From positions 124,001 through 188,000 of the forward strand of contig BGZK01001036.1 in assembly GCA_005406025.1 (NCBI GenBank): DNA of 64,000 nucleotides, given 5' to 3'. Below are positions 24,000 through 35,249 of this stretch, one piece after another (positions within the stretch are counted from its first letter, which is position 1; each line of letters starts with the position of its first letter). Source of the DNA: Eumeta japonica (lineage: Eukaryota; Arthropoda; Insecta; Lepidoptera; Psychidae). Below the pieces are notes generated by a model. The model was not told the DNA's origin. It saw nothing but the letters and a program-made list of their open reading frames with translations, and made no database searches. The translations under genes were made by a program, and so were the position numbers.

Positions 24000-24420
24000 A
24001 CTGTGAATAGTGCCTCATTTTTTCCGAGAAAATTGTGGGGGAGCCGGACACATCTCGCTCTAATGTCTAAAAATATCAGAAAGGGTTTTTCGTCCTTAAG
24101 GTCGGCGAGAAGGAGGCCCTTACGAGTCACGCCGCGTCCGCAGACCGCTAACATGTAACTTACAACAGGCGGGGCGTGACCCGCGTGACGCGCGCGTGAA
24201 AGGACCGCGGCTCGCGAAGGTTTTACGCGGACGACAAAAGGGACACGGGACGTTTTCTGTCGACGAAATAAGCTGGCGACGTCCTACGCGATTATCAGTG
24301 GTCTCTGAAATAGGGGAATACACCATGGGAGACGTGCACCATGACGGTCGCCTGTGACTTGACGCCTGTAGACACATCGTACTCTGGACAATATCAAATG
24401 ACTCGACTCGACTCACTTAT
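24000..24420. promoter_or_regulatory. GC-rich island, possible conserved non-coding element
   Basis: GC-rich DNA with CGCG-containing words. Frames are open on several strands, as expected from base composition. No splice or codon signal was found. Confidence 0.25.
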
Positions 24421-24727
24421 AGACGAAGTGTACTTGAGTAGTGTGGCACTATGCGAATGTGTGTGTTTAAGTGGTCACCCTAAGCAGCAATTCACTGTGG
24501 AATATAGGCTTCCGTTGCCAGTTTATGATACTTTTTATGGAAAAATTGTTTAATAGTCTTAAAACTGCCTACTGAACGAGAGGAAATCTCATAAAATACA
24601 CACGGGTCAAGTATTCTTTTATGAATCATTACGAAGTAGCCCGATCGATGACCGGTTACTAGAGGCTTGTAGTGGTGATTAAATAATAACTATAACTAAT
24701 CCATTTTTTCTTATCTAAACTAATAAA

Positions 24728-24790
24728 AGTGTTTCTTTTATACAAAATTTATATGTAAAACAATGAAGCACGTTTAGTAAAAGAAACACT
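24728..24790. repeat. 13-bp inverted repeat
   Basis: AGTGTTTCTTTTA at 24728-24740 and its exact complement at 24778-24790. Possibly a tiny MITE, as the whole is only 63 bp. Confidence 0.6.
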
Positions 24791-25439
24791 GAAACTTGGT
24801 ATCCTCACTCTCGGCACAACTCCTTACCTGACCACCTTTAATAAAAAATAATTTAATTTATTATAATAATAAAGTTGTTATACAAGCTACACAAAAAATT
24901 TAAAATGGATATTTTTGTTTTTCTTGTATCTTTTGAATAAAATTGGCCTTGTAAGGTAATACAAGTATTAAGATTTTGTCAAGACCAAAGACTCACTAAA
25001 TTAGAATTAAGAGGGTCGTACCCTGAAATTTTATAAACGTTGTTTTTTTATTTATTTGAATACAGATTTTTCCAAACTTGTTAATGGAAATTGTCGTTTA
25101 ACAGATTACCCCTCAAACTCACGCGACAAGACCTCCAGACGACAAACCAGTCCATTTCGACGTTTAGTGTTTGTAAAGTGCTTTTTGGTTAAAACTTTAT
25201 AGTGCTTATACATCTGATCCGAAAGAAATTTTTAATTTTTGTCTAACGAACGATAGAAGTGATCGACAATTTCAGTCACTAATTTCAATCGCGTGCCTTA
25301 ACCCTTGCACATAGACTTCCAAATCCAATCGACAAAAGTGGATTAAATTTGTGGGAGTCTGACGTTTCATATCACTGGACTGAATGTTTTCAAAAGTTTT
25401 GTTACTTTCAGATTAATTAATGCTTATAACAGATCTATC
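24791..25439. other. no gene seen
   Basis: AT-rich. Nothing is recognised. Confidence 0.5.
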
Positions 25440-25519
25440 ATTAATGAATTTATTAATGACGTATTTCAAGTGTAATTTCATTACCTACGAAATAAAGATA
25501 TTTTTGATTTTGATTTTAT
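25440..25519 (+). mobile_element. LINE-type 3' tail, second copy
   Basis: Same order of words as 22370-22468, ending in TTTTTGATTTTGATTTTA. The two copies are in the same orientation about 3 kb apart and show independent decay. Confidence 0.6.
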
Positions 25520-25619
25520 CACCACAAATCCTACAGTCCCTTAATACCTCCTACAACGCTCAAGGTAATTTTACTATAACTTCGAATATGACACGGTAAT
25601 TAAAATTTGATTTTATGTA

Positions 25620-27880
25620 GAGACAAATGTGATTAATGTGATGTTATGACCATACCAATTGTAATGGCGATTGCAGCACCGTCGCGTAAGCCCGCTCTTC
25701 GGATTTTCTTCACAGTCGCCTCGAATAACGATTTTTTGCAGTGTTTTGGCAAAATGATGGACAACGTCTCGATGTCCAGACTTGTTTATTGCAGTACGAG
25801 CTTCACAAAAGGCAGTCGGAATACAACTGCGGCGGATGCACTTTTTTTTAGTTTTCTCCTTGCGGGGGAGGGGGATAAAAAACCTTATGAGCTGCCACGC
25901 ATCTGCGTGCTTGGGGTGTGTCCGACTATCATGAACCAAAAATCCTCCGAAAAACGTGATGTTGGTTTCCGCTGTCAGCCCAGGGGCTGTCATCAGCCTT
26001 ATCAGACGCGACCGATTGATATAGAGATACCGTGGGGGCGTGACTCTCCTACGGAGGATCCGCTTGGATCCTCGGGTCGGTACTTCTGGGTAACACCGGA
26101 GCGCGGTGAACGCCCCGGGAGTTAAACCATTGAGGTTGACTGATTTAGGGGCCTATTCCTATTCTTCTAAATTTTTAAGTGCATTGTTTAATTTTTTGAC
26201 CTTGGTAGTGAGTTGATCGGGCGGGTCTGTAAGAACATTCAGTGGCCTTCTAATTTGCGGGAGGTGGCTCGTAGGGGCCAGCAGAAGAAATCAATGGGTT
26301 GGGGTGATTGGTTGCTATACTGAAAAATCGCTCTGACGTATGCTTTATGTACTTAGATATATATATTTGTATTTCTCCCCGTGCGACGGGAAAGGAGGAG
26401 AAACCCTTTACGGACAGTCTGTGCGCCCGAGCGCACGGGGTGTATCCGACTCGCACTGACTAAAAACCCCCTGAAGCATTAAGGCGCCTGTCTTTGGCGC
26501 GTAGGCTTTGTAGGCTTCATCTAATTGGCCAGAAGGCACAGGGAGTGCCAACGACACGAAGGTCAAGAAACCCTTCCGGGTTATCACGACGTAATAAAAT
26601 CATAGGTGACGATGTTATCCCGGGAAGATGCAAAAATAATTAAACTACCTATTGCCATGAGTAATAGATTCAATATTAAACGACACTTATAAAGCATGTA
26701 GTGGAAGGGTTGGCAAAAAACCGCGAAAGGCAGTTATAAATCTAACAGTTCCGGTTGAGGGTTTTAGGCTCATAAACGTCTGAAATTAAATTTGAAATTT
26801 AAAAAAAGGACCCATAACTGTTACGTGAAGACGTAACGTAACATTACGGAATTAAATTCGGAATTGGATTTACCATCAATAACAGAGTTTGACCGCTAAC
26901 ACTGACACCCGTACCCAAAGGCTGCTGCTGGTCAACATTCGGTCGCCCTCACATAGTCAATGGCAAACCATTTATGCGTGTAAAACACGGAAAATAACTA
27001 AAATAGCGATTGGTATCTGAAATGTGAACCTGCGGGGAGCCCTCCCTAAGCACAGAAATCGTGCGGGGGCTCGGCGTGCAGACGGTGTGATAACTGGAGT
27101 AAATCACCGGGACAAGCGCAATCGTGGCATAACTGTCGCCGCGATGTACACTGCGTGGCACCACACACACTTATACACGCGCGGAGCCCGACGCTACAAA
27201 AGAAAGCTCGAAGGAACACAGTAACACGCTAAACTAAACGGGTGGTCCAGGGGACTGGACCGAAGGCGACCGATGGCGATGGCGGAACAACCGAAACGTA
27301 CTTACTTAGATATCGTAGTGAGTTCTAGGTCCCTACAATTTATAGATGGCACATTCGCCTGCACATATGAGCTGCATACATTACATTTGAGGGGGCGTGA
27401 CCATGCTCTTCCCATATTTCACGTATGAGCGTTCGTTCGTGGGTCTTCCACACCCTATTTGCGGGTGCGGGTGCGGGACGGAAGACTTATGTTGCCTCAT
27501 GCCCGGGCGTCTTCTCGTCGGGGATACGACCCCGACGGTCCAGTAGTGATGGCCCCATTTCAGGGGTCCAAGCTTGAAGATTTCCCCGAGACAGCCGGAG
27601 ATCAAGATGAGTTGTCAGTGGGCACACCGACATCGTCTTCGACCGTCACGGCCGTCTCTGGGAGTGATGGTGAAGTGAAGTGCGCTCCACGCACCCGAGG
27701 CGGTGCGGAGCACGGGGAAAGGACGGGGAGAGGACGGGGCGCGACGACGCGTATAGCGCTGAAGGGCGCGCTACGGATACCCGGAGCTATGCGAGCTCAT
27801 AAGGGGCGGTACGCGGGCAGCCTGCACGCGGTCAGCGCTTTACCAGAAACTATATCGCCGTGACAACGGCGTTTCGTATG
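25620..27880 (+). mobile_element. GC-rich transposon-like block, probably the 5' region of a LINE
   Basis: About 2.3 kb is markedly GC-richer than its flanks. It contains internal diverged repeats: GGGGTGTGTCCGACT (about 25914) and GGGGTGTATCCGACT (about 26438), each preceded by a G-rich GGAGG-type tract and followed by AAAAAYCC-type words. This suggests 5'-UTR-like subrepeats. Near 26025-26125 an open frame ends YFWVTPERGERPGS. The frame 27459-27863 (134 codons) has an acidic Ser/Thr segment (about residues 37-75) like the N-terminus of some LINE ORF1 proteins. No polymerase is present. Assignment to an R1-type LINE is a guess. Confidence 0.4.
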
Positions 27881-28600
27881 TCGTTACGTTTGACGTATGA
27901 CGTTTCAAAGGAAGATAGGAATTAAAATTCCTTTTCCGGCACCTACGCCGGAGCAACTATTTATGTGCGCAGCCACTCGACGCGCGAACGACGCTCGAAG
28001 TTAATCCATTTGTGGACGCTATGAACGTCAGAACAGTTCAAATGCAGCGACTGACAGGTCTTCTTTCTTTAAATGACGACGACGATGCTCTTCGAATCCG
28101 GCTCGAAGTCGACCAATGTGGAGAACGTACCAAACCGGTTTCACCCTCTACGGTGGGCTGATTCCCTTCTTCTTCTTCTAGCTTCTTCTCCGTCCGCCGC
28201 GCTATGCTCCAGGATGCCGCCTCCGTGCCTCCTCCGCGCCTTACCGTCTGCCCCCCCGTCGCCGACTCTGCCGATTCCCACGTATGAGCGCCACATACGC
28301 TCGGTACATGGATTCGCGGTCGTACCGTATAGACCACCGCAGTTATCGGTCTATAATTGGTCCCCCTCGTCAAATATGACAAAACGCAATAAAACAAACA
28401 AAACAAGAAATACTTTGAAAACACATTAAATACACACATAGGCATACATTACAAAATATATAATTCTTAACAACTTATCCCTACTCGGGTAAGAAAGAGA
28501 CAACTATTCAAATGATTTAATTAACACACACAAATACAATAAAACAAAAAAAATCTTTACCTAAGTCTGTTTACAAGTAAAAATAATACATTTATTTTTA
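27881..28600. other. GC-richer DNA, then AT-rich flank, unassigned
   Basis: 28038-28445 is open on the minus strand, with a Glu-rich stretch and a Ser-rich run, and also on the plus strand at 28073-28429. It may be a continuation of the preceding transposon block in either orientation. No motif decides this. Downstream it becomes A-rich. Confidence 0.3.
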
Positions 28601-28603
28601 CAG

Positions 28604-29680
28604 TAGCTGCGCCTCGCGGTTTCATTCGCGTGGTGATGGAAAATTGTGATAATGATGTTAGAAAGCGTTCCATTTTTTTGTAAATTTTTCAATGTTTTTC
28701 TATTATTTTGCTATTCGGGACGGAGACAAATCCAACAAATTAAAAATGACAATCGGTCCAGGTATTCTCCAGTTCGAACATAATTGTTTTCGAACAATTA
28801 TGTTGTGTAATGTAGATAAATTGGAATTAAGTATTTTTTATGATGATCTCACTAATATATATTATAGGTATTATAAACACTATACTTTGTAAGGATAAAT
28901 AGGTACAGAAGTGTATGATGATTGATGGTAATGCAAAAGTTATAGGTGGCTACTGCAATATACTCCCATAAACTATGTTAAACGATTTATTTAGGTTTGT
29001 ATAAACATGCAGATTTTGCGATTTAGAAACGCGTGAGTAAGCCACATAGAGCTGGCCGTGGGAAAAACATTGCGTGCTCAAATTTATGCCTGCTACGTTT
29101 ATGGTCTGACCCCGCGCCGCCGGACCGCACCATAATATCGCGCACTCGCTTGTCTATCGTCATAACTATTCAAATATTTGTCCAAATGATGTAGTGTAAA
29201 AGACAAAGTTTATCTACTTCAAACACCCGATGCAATAAAAGTATTTATTTTGATATAAGGATCAATTTCTTACTACCAAATGTGCGTTAGAAATAAATTA
29301 TCAATTATTATTGTATTTATGGTTTACTATTTTGGCGATAAAGGCTTACAGATAAAAGATAGATATATGCTGTCGCGGGCTTTTTTTGTAGAACTATTTA
29401 AGATAAACTATCCGTCATACATTATATACGCGTATTTCCAACGGTTTTTGCTCCGCACGACAGAATAGCTCGCAGATGACATATTTTTTTTCCTACTTAC
29501 TTGATACTTGTCGTTATATTTTGGATAATTGACACTGTATCTTTATAAATTATAGCCTTTGTGTAATTCTGATGTGTAAGCTATATATTATAGTATGGTG
29601 TCATCAAAATCCATTCCGTAGTTTTTGCGTGAAAGAGCAACAAATATCCATCCATCCTGCGTTTGTAATATTAGTATAGA
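28604..29680 (-). mobile_element. Helitron, minus orientation, decayed copy with both ends recognisable
   Basis: The 5' end is at 29680: read on the minus strand it is TCTATACTAATATTAC followed by a leader with CTTTCACGCAAAAAC. The 3' end at about 28604 reads, on the minus strand, CACGCGAATGAAACCGCG...GCAGCTAC, a diverged terminal region with the final CTRR mutated. Between them lies a helicase fragment (28950-29111). The length is about 1.08 kb, so most of the coding region is missing. Confidence 0.65.
28950..29111 (-). pseudogene. Helitron helicase C-terminal fragment
   Basis: The minus-strand frame begins GQTINVAGINL and runs through CFSHGQLYVAYSRVSKSQNL to a TAG at 28950-28952 after SILQ. 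The HGQLYVAYSRV block is the C-terminal helicase motif of the Pif1/Helitron type, and the stop a few dozen residues later is where Helitron proteins normally end. Upstream the frame runs into GC-rich unrelated DNA (about 29112-29150), so only about 53 residues survive. It lies inside a Helitron bounded by recognisable ends and represents a different lineage or part from the gene at 17.3-18.4 kb. Confidence 0.8.
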
Positions 29681-29689
29681 TTATGAATA

Positions 29690-30360
29690 AGAGCTCGGCT
29701 GTCCGTAACGCCAATAGAATTTGATTCAGACGATTATAGGTTAATATGACAACACAAATTAATCCATTTTTGTAAAATAATTTTTATATCTATTTGTTGT
29801 CTTAATACACATACAATCGTAAATTCGTGATAATATTTAATAATTAATTTGAAGAATACTTTAAATTAAATTTAAATGACTGTAATGTTTTATTTAAAAC
29901 AAACATTTTAATATAATTAGTATTTATGGTACAATAATGTCCCTAGCGCAATGATTCTTTTTAATTATGACAATTATTGTCAAGGTTTAAGTACATGACA
30001 TTGTAGCAAAAATATATCAATAATGCATAAAGTAATTTTGCAGGAGCGGGGATAACATAAATATTAAAAATGATTTAAAGATAAAAAATTGAAAAACCAA
30101 AGTAATTAAGTTGAAAAGTATTACCAATGTATCTATGGCACACAACGCACGAATTATTATATTATATACATCGATTACTCTTAAAATTATTAATGCAGTA
30201 AATGTTACTGACTTTAGAAATATTTGTATTGACAAAAAATCGTTTCCGAAAACAGTATCTGTTAATGCCCCAAATCTTTCGTCTTTATTCTTCAGACGGG
30301 ACATTTACAACGTAAACACTGCAGGTACCACTCCGTCGTCCGAAATAACATCTTAAGATG
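29690..30360. other. no gene seen
   Basis: AT-rich DNA. Frames on both strands at 30017-30356 lack motifs. Confidence 0.5.
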
Positions 30361-30690
30361 TGCGCTGTCAATATTTTGTTACGCTTCCTCCGCGACCACG
30401 AATTTATGCTAAACGTCTAAAATACAATTTCACACGTCATTTGTGGAGCCGGCGGCGGCGCTCCAGCTCAAAGGCGGCCGCGAGATGGGCCGCGACGCGC
30501 ACGCCACATTTACGGGCGCGGGGAAACGCTTTGTTCTCGACTTTAAAAGGGATCGCGGGCGCGTGCATCGTGTTCGATAAAGGTGGAGCTCGCAGGGCCG
30601 CGGCGAGGCCGATGCGCAGGCGCGGCCGACGATGACGCGCTTATGAATTTTGTCATAGGAGCCGCCTATGTTCCTTTTTGATGTGACGAT
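30360..30690. promoter_or_regulatory. GC-rich island
   Basis: Strongly GC-rich from about 30445 to 30640. Several frames are open, including one with many G/C-ending codons (about 30414-30601, ending TAA), but there is no splice acceptor and no recognisable domain. More likely a conserved non-coding element than an exon. Confidence 0.25.
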
Positions 30691-31370
30691 AAACTTTATT
30701 GCGTTTGATTGATCGTTACTGTTTGATCTGCCGAAAAAAACGTGAGATTTTAGATGTGATAGTATCTTTAATTTTACGTTTTAAAAGAACTCGAAAAGTT
30801 TCAGCCTATATTATTCTCATATTTTTCTAAATCGAGTTTATTTCGACAAATGTCAACGTTTTGAGGTTTCAGTAATCCGTTTTGTAACTTTTATTACTAT
30901 TTCTATATATCAGTACATATTTCTCTAACTTGTAAGTGGATGAATAAATTTCGATCAGACTATGGCATTATAAGCATTCAAAGGATTTTTGTAATTTTTT
31001 TTTTCATATAAGACTGCGATTGGTCTAATAAATTTGAATTATGTAGAAACAATTTTTTGACTGAAAATTTCTTTAGACAGATTGGATGGTGCATAATTTA
31101 AAAGCATTGTGTTCTCATTTTGATTTTCGTTTTTAAGAATAGAAGGACATGAAAAGAATGTTGTAACGATGAATTGATAATACAAATAGTTACTTTTTTT
31201 CTCAATTTTTTTGAACTCTAAACCCTATTCTTACATATTTTTCCAAAGAAGTTTCACTTTACGTCATATGTCCGACTTACACACTGTTTTATTTTAATAT
31301 ATTTAAAGGAGATAAATTTAAATCACATCGCTTATTTAGAATCGAAAAGTAAGGGATTGCCCTAGACTAC
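30691..31370. other. no gene seen
   Basis: AT-rich. Nothing is recognised. Confidence 0.5.
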
Positions 31371-31513
31371 AGGAGCATTGTAAGTGAACTTTTCCATTGA
31401 TTTTGAATGAACCCACTCGCACCGAGAGCAGGTTGAGCTGATATCATAGCATAGCAGTTCTCAAGCCACGTCGGGCCAGCGTGCGGAGCACTGGGAGTCC
31501 TAAGCCTTGTTAC
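31368..31513 (-). other. exon-like open segment of unknown origin
   Basis: On the minus strand a GGTTTAATTTCAG acceptor-like sequence precedes 48 open codons, starting VTRLRTPSAPHAGPTWLENC and ending SSLTMLL before a TAG at about 31367. The codons are not GC3-biased like the microexon at 2.36 kb. It could be a terminal exon, a transposon fragment or chance. Confidence 0.2.
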
Positions 31514-31519
31514 CTGAAA

Positions 31520-32610
31520 TTAAACCGTGGGAGTACTGCTCTTACAATGAAGTGACAAAACACTGAAGCCGAATCTAAGTGTTCATAGACTTCTATTAGA
31601 GACAGAACAATACACTCGTATATTATATAATAGAGGACTTTAATAACTTTTTACAAAGTAATAGCACGCGCGGTATTTACATCAATATTAATGGTAAGGC
31701 ACAAGAAAATATTCTTACAGTACATACTAATATTCATTTTATCTGCGAGACGATATTCTAAATGTTTTTTTCTAAAATTATTATGTTTTCTATTACATAA
31801 GTTTGAGAATTATATAAATCAAAAAATGAGTTAGCTACTGGTGATCGTACACCATACGAGCATGTTCAACGTGGCACTTCACTTATCAGCTTCTTCAAGA
31901 ATTCAAGGCTAGGATTCCGTTTTTGATATACTGATACAACCCAGTATTTACAATTCTATCGTACCATACCATATTACTAAAACGATGCCCGACATTTGCC
32001 ATTCGGTCTCGGTACAAATTAAATTTTATTTTACATTTCACCTCATAAAATGTACGACTACACTCTTCAGATTCATTAATAAAAGTTTTGCTCCCAGATT
32101 TTTAATTCCCCGAAAAAAGTGCCCAAGTCACGACGTTCGGCCGATGCTTGATTAATGTTCGCGATGTGACGTCGTTGGGCGCCGCCGAAGCTTGAAATGT
32201 CATTCTCGTCATCTTTCATAGATTATTAATCCGTTTGAGCGCCGTCATGTCGTGGACGATATTGATTTTTTTGACTTTGTCGCTTATCGGTTTCGCCTAT
32301 CGTGTCTCGTGTTTGCCCATTATCGTTAAATACACGGCCTTATTGGGTTGACAAAGTGATAATGTGTAAAATTGATTTGTTAACTTCAGTATCGCTTGTT
32401 TATTTCGTTTTATCGGAAACAAGGTAGAAATGAAGATTGATTGGAATAGTAATAAAATCTATTTTATTTCCTTTGTGATTGAGAATTATTTACTTTATTC
32501 AGGCTTTGTTTGAAATAGTTTTGAACTTATTGTTTATCTTTATATATTTGCGTAAATCTGTCGATTAGCTAGTTCAGCAGTTTATATATTATAACATTTT
32601 CAAGAAACTA
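31520..32610. other. no gene; GC-richer island at about 32125-32345
   Basis: AT-rich sequence with one island of moderate GC. No coding or repeat identity. Confidence 0.4.
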
Positions 32611-32614
32611 AGAA

Positions 32615-32720
32615 GTATGCGAGCTACCAAAAAAGTAGGTGATCAACGTAACCCCAGAGAAGTTATCAATTCGTTATTGATCTCTTGGGAAGAAGTAAGA
32701 TATTTGATGAAAGAAAGAAT
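32615..32720 (+). repeat. interspersed repeat family B, copy 2
   Basis: Resembles 3085-3192 (AAGTATGCGA, CCCCAGAGAAGTTATCAAT) with an internal deletion. Confidence 0.35.
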
Positions 32721-33254
32721 AGACTAATGGAAGAGGAGTGGTCTACTGGAGCTCTTATTCGCTAAACGAAATCCAACTACAGAAACTGTTAATTTACGTC
32801 TGTATTTTATGAGAATGAGGTATCTCACCGGTTGAGATGGTCAATTTTGATGTTGCAGCCATGTTGGTCACAATTACTTGTTTTGAAAACTGTAAAGTTT
32901 GAACCTTTGTTTATTCCTTAAATACACATCAGTCCTTATTTTTAGTTTAGAATCTAAAGAGGTTACGAATTTTTTTCAACATTGTTAGGCATAAGTACAA
33001 AATCAATGGACCCAAAAATTAAAACACTTAAATTATATAACCATCGACCAACAACACATATGATAAATGAAACAAAAAAAAACAAGTGCTTAACACATCC
33101 CATCTTTTTGTGTTAATAGAAAAATTTAAAAGACTTACTCTAAAAGGCCATCACTAAAACATATCGCTCTTCTAGAAGTCGAGGAGGCTTAAAGTGTAGA
33201 CCTTTCAACGGTTTCGTATGTTTTTCCATGAGAAATATTAGTACCTAACGATTT
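32721..33254. other. no gene seen
   Basis: AT-rich DNA with no recognised motif. Part may be untranslated sequence of the mariner element that follows, but no terminal repeat was found. Confidence 0.4.
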
Positions 33255-33820
33255 CTGAAGAGATTTTCGAAAACACTACCTAAAAATTTCTGAAGAGACC
33301 AAAAGAATTGAAAATCTGAGGGTGCAAGATCAGGGCTATATGGTGGATGCATTAACACTTTACTACCAAACTCTCTCAATGTATGCTGTGTGGCTAAAGA
33401 TGTGTGTGTAACGTAGTGAAACCAAAAGGTTAGTGAAAAGATTGGTCATCTTTTCCAAAACGGTTCACTTTCATTACGTTGCAATTGCAAATGAGTACAC
33501 GATTCATTATTAGAATGGGACCCAAGTATCGAGCATTTTTGTATATCCAGCTTTTTTCAAATACGTCAAAACTGTTTTGTGGTCAATTCCCAGCTCTTTA
33601 TCTATATCGTAAGAACTATTATGCGGATCTTGCTCTACTTTTTTCAAAATGACATCGAATTTATCCGTAATAGGTCGACCTGAGCGAGGTTCATCTTCGA
33701 TATTAAAATTACTGGACTGAAAACGGTTGAACCAGTTAAAATTCATTTCAACAGGCTCAAGTGGTAGTTTAATCAATAAAACTTCAAAACGAATCGTATT
33801 CCTACATTACATTCACTCAT
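33255..33820 (-). pseudogene. mariner transposase pseudogene 1
   Basis: Read on the minus strand, the probable start is the ATG at 33820 (MSECNVGIRF), frameshifted into the next segment. At 33776-33510 the DNA-binding domain is well kept: WFNRFQSSNFNIEDEPRSGRP, then the second helix-turn-helix with GIDHKTVLTYLKKAG and the LDTWVP linker. A frameshift leads to MNRVLIC (about 33507). Most of the catalytic domain, including its first two aspartates, is deleted. The end is recovered as ATQHTLREFG...MHPPYSPDLAPSD (33314-33400), which carries the third catalytic aspartate of the mariner DD34D triad, followed by FFWSLQKFLG. Full-length mariner transposases are about 340-350 residues; this is under 190. 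No terminal repeats were identified. Confidence 0.85.
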
Positions 33821-33839
33821 TTTTGAGGACAGAAAAACA

Positions 33840-34974
33840 GAAAAATGGGGGGACACCGTTTTTACTTTTACTTTTATATAGCTTTTCTTAAAATGTTATT
33901 TATTTAATGGTATCAAAACTAGTCAAATGCAAACCAGAGAGATTTTACTGCAACCTTTTAATTATTAAATAAGAAAAAACTTATTCCACGAAGTAATAAT
34001 AATAGCTAATATCATAATACGATAATAATAATAATACCTAAAATCATTAAATTGTTCTATCTTTCCTAAATAATTAATACCCATAAATAGCTAACCTTCT
34101 TTTGATTTTTTACCTACGCAATTTTTGTAGCAATTGCGGACCCATCGTCGTGTGTGTTCAGATAACGTCATAACAAAATATCGATTTTTGGCATACTGTG
34201 ACAGTAAATATAAACAAAGGGAAAACAAAACACATCCCCTTAACCGCCTATCATGCAGTGTTAATAATTTTCGCACTATCAGTTGCAAAGCTAACACCGA
34301 CCGCCTGCGGCCGCGCCGTGGTGCGGCGGTTACACGGGCGCGGCGCGGGCGCGGCGCGGGCGCGTCGTCGAGGGGCGCGGACTCCCCCTGAATCTGTAGC
34401 AGTTGAGGACTGATCGAAGGCTTTTCTCAGATTAGTCGGTTGAAATAGTTTGACGTCTGCATTTAAAATTTCGCTTTGACTATTCAATTTCTATAAATAT
34501 ATCTTTGGATTGGTGATGCACTTTTAGTATGTAGGTATTCGTATTCGTTACATTTTAAATATGTCTTAAAACGAACCTCAAAATGCAAACCCAAAAAAAA
34601 AACAAATGCAAATCTCTACAAAATTTGCAATTGTTTTTCGGAGTTTCCATAAACTTTGTACTTATAAAATAATCTGTATATTAAAAATCGATGTTTCTAC
34701 ATACATGATCGTTAAACCCCAAGATCGTTTGAATGATCACTGAGAAAGTAGATCCATATTAATAGGACATATATCTAAAGAATACTTTCATGGAAAAAAA
34801 TTTCTGCCATTTATTTCAGCATTTCTTCTCAACTTTGTCCACATTTTGCACTATTAAACTAAACTACTACAGCGATTTTAAAAATCCTTTCACTAATAAA
34901 GAGCTACACTATTGTCGAATAATATAGTCTATATTTTATTTTGATATTAGTGTTTGTCCTGGCTTAAAATTAAT
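33840..34974. other. AT-rich DNA with a GC-rich insertion at about 34300-34390
   Basis: The short extremely GC-rich tract contains repeated GGGCGCGGCGC words and creates Arg/Ala-rich frames on both strands that are not credible genes. The rest is AT-rich without features. Confidence 0.4.
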
Positions 34975-35247
34975 TGGAATTGTAAGTCGGTATCGGAATT
35001 GAAAGCTGGACGAGGCGCAGAAACTAAAGTCAGGACCGTGAGCGAGATTAAGAACGCGACTGAAGTCGCAGCCGAGTGTCAGCTCTAGGTCAGAATGAAG
35101 AGCGGACCGCGATCGGTATCAAAAACAGTATCTAAACTAGAATTAAAAGCGGGAGTGCGACTGGGATTGATAGCGTGATCGATGAATGTAAAAGATGAAG
35201 GAACATATTATATGTTCACGCGAACGAAGTCACGGATGAAAAGCTAG
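34975..35247 (+). mobile_element. Helitron-like 3' end preceded by degenerate 6-bp-period array
   Basis: 34975-35185 is an array of GGAATTG/GGGATTG/GGATCG-like hexamers. It is followed by the palindrome GAACATATTATATGTTC (35201-35217), then ACGCGAACGAAGTCACGG and the terminus AAAAGCTAG at 35247 before a T, the canonical Helitron CTRR|T ending. The 5' end was not located. This is the clearest example in the window of an array lying directly inside a Helitron end. Confidence 0.6.
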
Positions 35248-35249
35248 TT

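Noticed and set aside
30414..30601. GC3-rich open frame in a GC island
   Set aside because: At least two frames are open across the island and no acceptor precedes it.
34134..34487. Arg/Ala-rich frames over a GGGCGCGGCGC tract
   Set aside because: Low-complexity by-product of an extreme GC insertion; open on both strands.
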